Shown piece after piece: positions 60,201 through 64,000 of a DNA stretch of 64,000 nt (position 1 is the first letter of the stretch; each line of letters begins with the position of its first letter). The DNA is from an uncultured Bacilli bacterium. Lineage in GTDB: Bacteria > Bacillota_I > Bacilli_A > RF39 > UBA660. Location of the stretch: positions 74,407 through 138,406 of the forward strand of contig CAKOKQ010000004.1 in assembly GCA_934095825.1 (NCBI GenBank), read 5' to 3'. The notes beneath the pieces are model-generated. The model worked only from the letters and a program-made list of their open reading frames with translations. It was not told the DNA's origin and made no database searches. Both the position numbers and the translations under genes were made by a program.

Positions 60201-63200
60201 GTGGTGTAGGTTGTACTCTTTCAAGTGCAAGAATATTTTTATCATATTTATTATCTTCATTTATTGATCTAGCATAATTAAGTTTATGTTTTACATTACC
60301 ACTTAAATATTCACTAGCTATAACCCAACCTTTATTAAAATCATTAAGTTTTTCAGGATCTTGATAGATTAGATTATCAAGTTCATCAATCATTTTTTCT
60401 TCACTTTTTGGATATAATGTTTTCATATATTCAAAATCAACACAACCACGATTATTAAGGGAATACTTTAAAGCATCTTCTGCATTTTCTGCACTTGTTA
60501 TTACTTTACTTTTTCTTATTGTCCTTTTTGTAAAGACATCTCCCTTTTCATATTTAGGTTTATCGTTTTCATCTTCATCATCTTTACTAACTTTATTTTC
60601 AATAGATGTAAGTAAGTAATAATCAGGATCACTATCAAATGCTCTTGCATTTACACTATCATTAATATAACCATATCTTTTATAAAACTCATCATATTCT
60701 TTACTTAACTTTTCTTGTGCTAGTGATAATTCTTCATCACTACCATCACGAAGTTGAATATCAAATACTTCTCTTAAAGCATTTTTAACTTTACAAAGAC
60801 CTATAATTCTTTTAGCAACCATACCATCTTGAATAGAATATGGTACTAAACTAGAAAATGACCTTTGATAAATTATATCTTTACCATCGTTATTAATAAT
60901 AGTAAAAGCATTATTCTTAATACTATCATCTGCATCTAATACTTCATAATCATTTTCTTCGTTTTGAATATAATTTGTTTGCTCGTAAATATTACTAGGT
61001 AAATGTTCTATTGCTTGATTCATTAAAACATTTATATCTTCATCTATTGGAGATAGTGTATTATCATAACCATAAGCAGTAGATTGAAGTTCCATTTTAC
61101 CAAGCATCATATTTGGATTATCAATATAATAATTATTTATTGTCATTCCATCTTGATATTCACTTGTATAAATCCACTTTTCATCACTTATATCTTGTTT
61201 TAATTCATCTCTCTTTTTTAAGAAAATAATATCAGATGTAACCTTTGCATTTGCATTATTTGTAAATGTATTATTTGGTAATCTAATTGCTCCTAAAAAT
61301 TCTGCTCTTTTAGCAATATATTCTCTTACTCTTGTATCTTTTTTATCTAATGTTCCATCAGTAGTTATAAAAGCAATTATTCCACCATCTCTAACTTTAT
61401 CTAATGTTTTTTGAAAGAAATAATCGTGAATTAAAAACTTATCTTTATATCTTTTATCATAGACAGTATTATTTCCAAAAGGAACATTACCAACTGCAAC
61501 ATCAAATAACTCATCTGCTACTTTTGAATTTTCATAACCTGTTATTTCTATTTTTGCATTAGGATAAAGTTTTTTAGCAATTCTGCCACTTATGCTATCT
61601 AACTCAACACCATATAATTTAGATCTATCAAATTCACTAGGTAATCTTCCAAAAAAATTACCAATAGCACAACTTGGCTCTAAAATATTTCCTTTTTCAA
61701 ATCCAAATTGTTTTAAAGTTTTATATATTCCATCTATTGCTATATTTGGAGTATAGAATGATGATAAAGTAGAATGTGCAGCTGCTTTATATTCTTCTTC
61801 ATTTAATAGAAGTTTTAATCTTTCTCTTTCAGTTTTCCAATTATCTTTTCTTTCATCAAAAGCATCAGCAATTCCACCCCAACCTACATAACGAGATAAA
61901 ATATCTTGTTCTTCTTTTGTTGCATTTCTATCTTCACTCTCTAACTCTTTTAAAAGTTCTATTGCTTTTATATTATCTTCAAATCTTGATTTAGCACCAA
62001 AACTTGTATCAACTTTATCATCACTAATGTGATAATTTATTGGTGGATATTCTTCTTTAATTTCTTCTCCATTACTATTATAACTATGTTCTTCTATCAC
62101 ATTGGTTTCTATACCATCTCTTGTTGGTATTATTTCGGCTGTCTTTACGACATAACTTATATCATTATCTTTAACAATATCCGATACTTCTTCATCTATC
62201 TTCTCTAAAGTTTCATCATCTATGACTTTTTGATTTACTAATTTTGTACTAGGTATATTTAGGTCAAATTGTTTATCATCAAAATTAGACCACATAATAT
62301 GTATTAAATCAGGAGAAATATAAATTGAAAAATCTTTGTCTTTATATAAACTTTGTAAAAAAGCATTATTTTTAATTCCATCATTTAACGCTATTTCATC
62401 AGTTTTATCTTTATTAAAATAAGAAAAAGCATTTTCTCCATAATCTGCAAGAGGGCTTTTTAAAAGAATAGTAAGATTTCTCTTTTTAGAATTAATATGA
62501 TCCCATCTTTGTAATTCTACATTTCTAACTTCAAATGTATTTTGATATTTAGTATCAAATGAATTAAATATATCACATATCTTACTTGCCAGTTCTTCTT
62601 CTCTTGGAGTAAATAATGACATTTGCTCACTTGTAATAATATTATTATCTTTTTTTTGATTAGATAATTCTTCATTTACTAATCCATCTACTCTTATTTT
62701 GGCTATTGGATCAACATAATTTTTTGCTTGATCTTCCGTGCTAAATCTTGCATATGTTAAAATATCTTTATGTTCTCTTGCTTTTTTAAATGAATTTTCA
62801 TATTTTTTTAGATAACTATCATATATTGATTCTAGTGTTTTATAGTCAAATTGACTATTATCTTCTATTCCATTTATAAATTCTTCCTTTTCTTTATTAG
62901 ATACATTTTTTTCACTTTTATAATTAAATAATACATTAGTCTGAATATAATTTTGAATGCTTTCTATTTCATTAACCTTATTTATAAAATCATTAAAAAT
63001 AGTCGCCGTTTCTTTATTAGATATTTGTAAACATTTTAAAATATCCTCTTCATTCATCTTATCTAAATTTTCATAAGAACTTGGCAGGCTAAAAATATTA
63101 AAGTTAGCTTTTGATAAAAAAAGTGAAGTCATTGTTTTAGCAATAAACTCCACTTCATTTTCAGGTATTCCTGTATATTCTTTCTCTATATTACTTTTAA

Positions 63201-63636
63201 TATGTTTGAAAATAACACTATAAAAATTTTCATCAATATTTTTATTATTGTCATTATCTATATTATTTTGATTTTGATAATACTTTAATATTGAATTATC
63301 AGTATAGTGATTATAATTCCATATTCTATATTCTTTACCATAAGTTTGTTTAATATCAAATACATAAATCTTATAATTATCTTTTAATATGGGTATCCCC
63401 TTACTTTTAGGTTTTATTCTTCTTTCAATGGTATCACTATTCCATTCGTCAAAAGTTTTAAATACTCTACCATTTGAATTATAAGAATATAGATTTAATA
63501 CATTATCTACGCTATAATCATCTAATATCTTTGACCAATAAATTATAAACTTATTCCAACTATATTCACTTTCTTTTATATTCTTAAATGTTTCATCCCT
63601 GTTAGATAAGAACTCATCAACAAACTTATTATTCAT
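57268..63636 (-). CDS. Giant N6-adenine methyltransferase / SNF2-type helicase of conjugative elements
   Basis: The 2122-residue protein has a poorly conserved N-terminal half. Around 575-600, L-S-R-Y-V-G-W-G-G-I-A-D-A-F opens the methyltransferase region, with L-E-P-S-C-A-I-G-N-F-F (SAM motif I) and G-N-V-P-F-G-N (about 710-716), a variant of the NPPF catalytic motif. The helicase has Walker A H-A-V-G-A-G-K-T (about 1327-1334), V-D-E-A-H (about 1492) and motif VI Q-R-E-G-R-I-L-R-Q-G (about 1827-1836). A coiled coil ends the protein. AAGAAGGTG precedes the ATG. Such fusions are hallmarks of Firmicutes conjugative elements; self-protection or DNA processing during transfer is proposed, not shown. 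Confidence 0.92.
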   Translation of the reverse strand: MNNKFVDEFLSNRDETFKNIKESEYSWNKFIIYWSKILDDYSVDNVLNLYSYNSNGRVFKTFDEWNSDTIERRIKPKSKGIPILKDNYKIYVFDIKQTYGKEYRIWNYNHYTDNSILKYYQNQNNIDNDNNKNIDENFYSVIFKHIKSNIEKEYTGIPENEVEFIAKTMTSLFLSKANFNIFSLPSSYENLDKMNEEDILKCLQISNKETATIFNDFINKVNEIESIQNYIQTNVLFNYKSEKNVSNKEKEEFINGIEDNSQFDYKTLESIYDSYLKKYENSFKKAREHKDILTYARFSTEDQAKNYVDPIAKIRVDGLVNEELSNQKKDNNIITSEQMSLFTPREEELASKICDIFNSFDTKYQNTFEVRNVELQRWDHINSKKRNLTILLKSPLADYGENAFSYFNKDKTDEIALNDGIKNNAFLQSLYKDKDFSIYISPDLIHIMWSNFDDKQFDLNIPSTKLVNQKVIDDETLEKIDEEVSDIVKDNDISYVVKTAEIIPTRDGIETNVIEEHSYNSNGEEIKEEYPPINYHISDDKVDTSFGAKSRFEDNIKAIELLKELESEDRNATKEEQDILSRYVGWGGIADAFDERKDNWKTERERLKLLLNEEEYKAAAHSTLSSFYTPNIAIDGIYKTLKQFGFEKGNILEPSCAIGNFFGRLPSEFDRSKLYGVELDSISGRIAKKLYPNAKIEITGYENSKVADELFDVAVGNVPFGNNTVYDKRYKDKFLIHDYFFQKTLDKVRDGGIIAFITTDGTLDKKDTRVREYIAKRAEFLGAIRLPNNTFTNNANAKVTSDIIFLKKRDELKQDISDEKWIYTSEYQDGMTINNYYIDNPNMMLGKMELQSTAYGYDNTLSPIDEDINVLMNQAIEHLPSNIYEQTNYIQNEENDYEVLDADDSIKNNAFTIINNDGKDIIYQRSFSSLVPYSIQDGMVAKRIIGLCKVKNALREVFDIQLRDGSDEELSLAQEKLSKEYDEFYKRYGYINDSVNARAFDSDPDYYLLTSIENKVSKDDEDENDKPKYEKGDVFTKRTIRKSKVITSAENAEDALKYSLNNRGCVDFEYMKTLYPKSEEKMIDELDNLIYQDPEKLNDFNKGWVIASEYLSGNVKHKLNYARSINEDNKYDKNILALERVQPTPLEYDEISVKLGSTWIPEDVYHQFCCELLDIQSWNKSRLKIKYAKEVNTWLFQASGLYGYGVKNTNTWGTDRADALSLIKNALNLQSVTVYDTLEDDRRVVNPVETANAREKQELIKQEFKEWIWKDEDRRNRLTKLYNEQFNCMREREFDGSHLTFDGMNPNIELREHQKNAVARVLYGGNTLLAHAVGAGKTYECIASAMELKRLGIVSKPMFVVPNHLLGQWANEILKLYPTANILVATQKDFEKTRRKKLMGKIATGEWDAVLIAHSSFGLIPMSKEYEQKHMEEQIEEVVNAIERIKAESGDGLSVKKLEQIKTSMDTKLKALLDRPKDDVVTFEELGVDELIVDEAHMFKNLPMYSKIRNVAGINNSESKKATDLFMKISYILENNGGKGAVFATGTPISNSMGELFAMQKYLQIDRLREMGLEHFDEWASTFGEVVNSFEIAPDGSGFRTKARFAQFFNIPELMTLFKEVADIKTSKMLDLPVPKLKGGDYKTIVAPKSEELGEYVDKLAERSERIRNGCDPREDNMLLVTNDGRKAALDLRMIDPSMPDLPNSKINMAVENIYRVWLENKEEKLTQLVFCDLSTPKTDGTFNVYDDIKNKLIAKGIPEEEIEFIHNAKTNPQKLKLFEDMRNGTKRILIGSTSKMGAGMNVQDKLIALHHLDCPWRPSDIEQREGRILRQGNQNAEVEIYRYVTEGSFDAYSYQLIQTKSTFINQIMANSNGGGRTAEDLDRDTLTYAEVKALASGNPLILEKFKVENELKQLYLSKSRYDKSHIELESKYNSEIPRKLKYQNQYLNGLEEDIKNVKDLSGDNFMVMIRDKIYDSRKDASTKLYESFSLLKTGSETLLGQISGFDIVGTKDDLWYKPIIYIKGAGKYKVEISNLDEIGNIYKLENMLKSFDNKINTVKEQITYNEKQLIDIKDELDKPFTQQDRIRELQKEKARIDSELDLDKQELQQEVSDEKDENLEI

Positions 63637-64000
63637 TCTTTACACCTTCTTTCTCTTTGTCAAATAAAAAAATCTCTATTAAAGAGTTTCTATTTGTTCT
63701 ACTAACTTTTTCCCTATCAGATATAGCATTATAATTAAATTTAAGCTCATTACTTAATTCTTCTAAATTAGTTAAGTCTTTCGCTGATAATGGAGGTGCT
63801 ATATATAATTGGGCAACTGTTTCTTTTCCAATTTTTAAATATTCTACATCTGAATCAACTTTCCCAAATTTTTCTAACACTTTATTAATTGTTTCAATTA
63901 ATCTTGTTTTCTTTTTATTTTCCTCAGTATCTAATTTGGTTTCATTATTAGTATTATTATTTTGACTATCAAATTTTAATTGCTCTACTGTGTAATAAGT
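63629..64000 (-). CDS. C-terminal part of an element protein (partial)
   Basis: The frame is open from the window edge, so the true start lies beyond 64000; a GTG at 63880 is unlikely to be it. The visible 123 residues are charged, with an Asn/Thr/Lys-rich linker and then V-A-Q-L-Y-I-A-P-P-L-S-A-K-D-L. It overlaps the helicase start by eight bases, showing translational coupling. No family can be assigned from this fragment. Confidence 0.55.
   Translation of the reverse strand, partial: TYYTVEQLKFDSQNNNTNNETKLDTEENKKKTRLIETINKVLEKFGKVDSDVEYLKIGKETVAQLYIAPPLSAKDLTNLEELSNELKFNYNAISDREKVSRTNRNSLIEIFLFDKEKEGVKNE

Larger units (their letters stand above)
54310..64000 (-). mobile_element. Integrative conjugative-type element, left end to window edge
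   Basis: All genes run on the minus strand. They are a large serine recombinase at the edge, several small genes, a giant methyltransferase-helicase typical of Firmicutes conjugative elements, and a truncated further gene. The left boundary is placed between the recombinase stop (54338) and the first SpoIVB-matching codons (about 54300). The right end, relaxase and type IV secretion genes are not in the window, so the ability to conjugate is inferred from the helicase type only. ATTATTGATA occurs twice around the junction on the minus strand and may be part of the attachment core. Confidence 0.7.

Noticed and set aside
61776..61994. Leu-rich plus-strand frame inside the giant helicase gene
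   Set aside because: Its hydrophobic composition results from reading the antisense of Glu/Lys-rich codons; no ribosome binding site is present.
1..64000. Use of UGA as tryptophan (Mycoplasma code)
   Set aside because: Several well-supported genes end in TGA at the expected length (for example at 13151-13153 and 14184-14186), and conserved Trp positions use TGG.
1..64000. CRISPR array or tRNA genes
   Set aside because: No regularly spaced repeats and no cloverleaf with a GGTTCGA-type T-arm were found by eye in the intergenic regions; this was not a computed search.

Overview
The window is AT-rich, densely packed DNA from a low-GC Gram-positive bacterium (Firmicutes/Bacilli). The gene set is dnaB-dnaI, uppS-cdsA-rseP, rpsB-tsf, uvrC, queA, relA-dtd, hisS, gatCAB, 6S RNA, tcdA-rarA, mnmA, mscL and yvcK. 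It looks like a reduced, fermentative, single-membrane organism of the uncultured gut Mollicutes-like kind (RF39-type lineages). That placement is inferred from gene content and base composition, not from a marker-gene comparison. UGA is a stop codon here: several genes end in TGA, and Trp is encoded by TGG.

Layout. Positions 1-1330 hold two neighbouring helix-hairpin-helix proteins resembling the RNA polymerase alpha C-terminal domain; one is split by a frameshift in a T8 run. Positions 1445-8205 hold phosphoketolase, an Lgt-like membrane protein, a CPWC thioredoxin-fold protein and the helicase-loading pair dnaB-dnaI. Positions 8310-10940 are the uppS-cdsA-rseP operon (no dxr), followed by poorly known large proteins and a GH3 hexosaminidase to 15.5 kb. 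Positions 16950-18890 are rpsB-tsf, with a strong promoter and a folded leader. Positions 19.3-25.2 kb hold uvrC, RnfC/RnfD-like genes, a toxin-antitoxin-like pair and queA. Positions 25.3-28.3 kb (minus strand) hold a surface protein with an unusual repeat-rich upstream region and a SpoVB-type flippase. Positions 28.4-42.6 kb run comN, relA, dtd, hisS, gatCAB, a glucosaminidase, a HerA-type ATPase, 6S RNA, tcdA and rarA. This order follows the Bacillus comN/spoVB - relA-dtd - hisS-aspS-6S-yrvM-yrvN neighbourhood, with gatCAB where aspS would be.

At 44.96 kb, in a gene-free AT-rich gap 1.1 kb from a Xer-type recombinase gene, there is a sequence that matches the Firmicutes dif site closely. 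Genes to its left run mostly rightward, and nearly all genes to its right run leftward. This is the expected picture of a replication terminus with co-directional genes converging on dif.

Right of dif lie an apparently autoregulated HTH protein, mnmA, a SpoIIM-like protein, mscL, a thioester-domain surface protein with its own sortase, and yvcK. From about 54.3 kb to the window edge there is an integrated conjugative-type element. It has a large serine recombinase at its edge, small accessory genes and a 2122-residue methyltransferase-helicase. The element abuts a SpoIVB-like (S55) protease gene whose remaining frame begins exactly at the catalytic His motif, so the element appears to have inserted into that gene. 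The rest of the gene should lie beyond the far end of the element, outside this window.

Most notable points: the dif/terminus; the disrupted spoIVB; the frameshifted multi-domain alphaCTD-like protein; a Rel enzyme whose hydrolase motif is lost; a sortase without a visible catalytic Arg next to a substrate with an IPDTY sorting signal; a toxin-antitoxin-like pair coupled to queA; and several very small genes.
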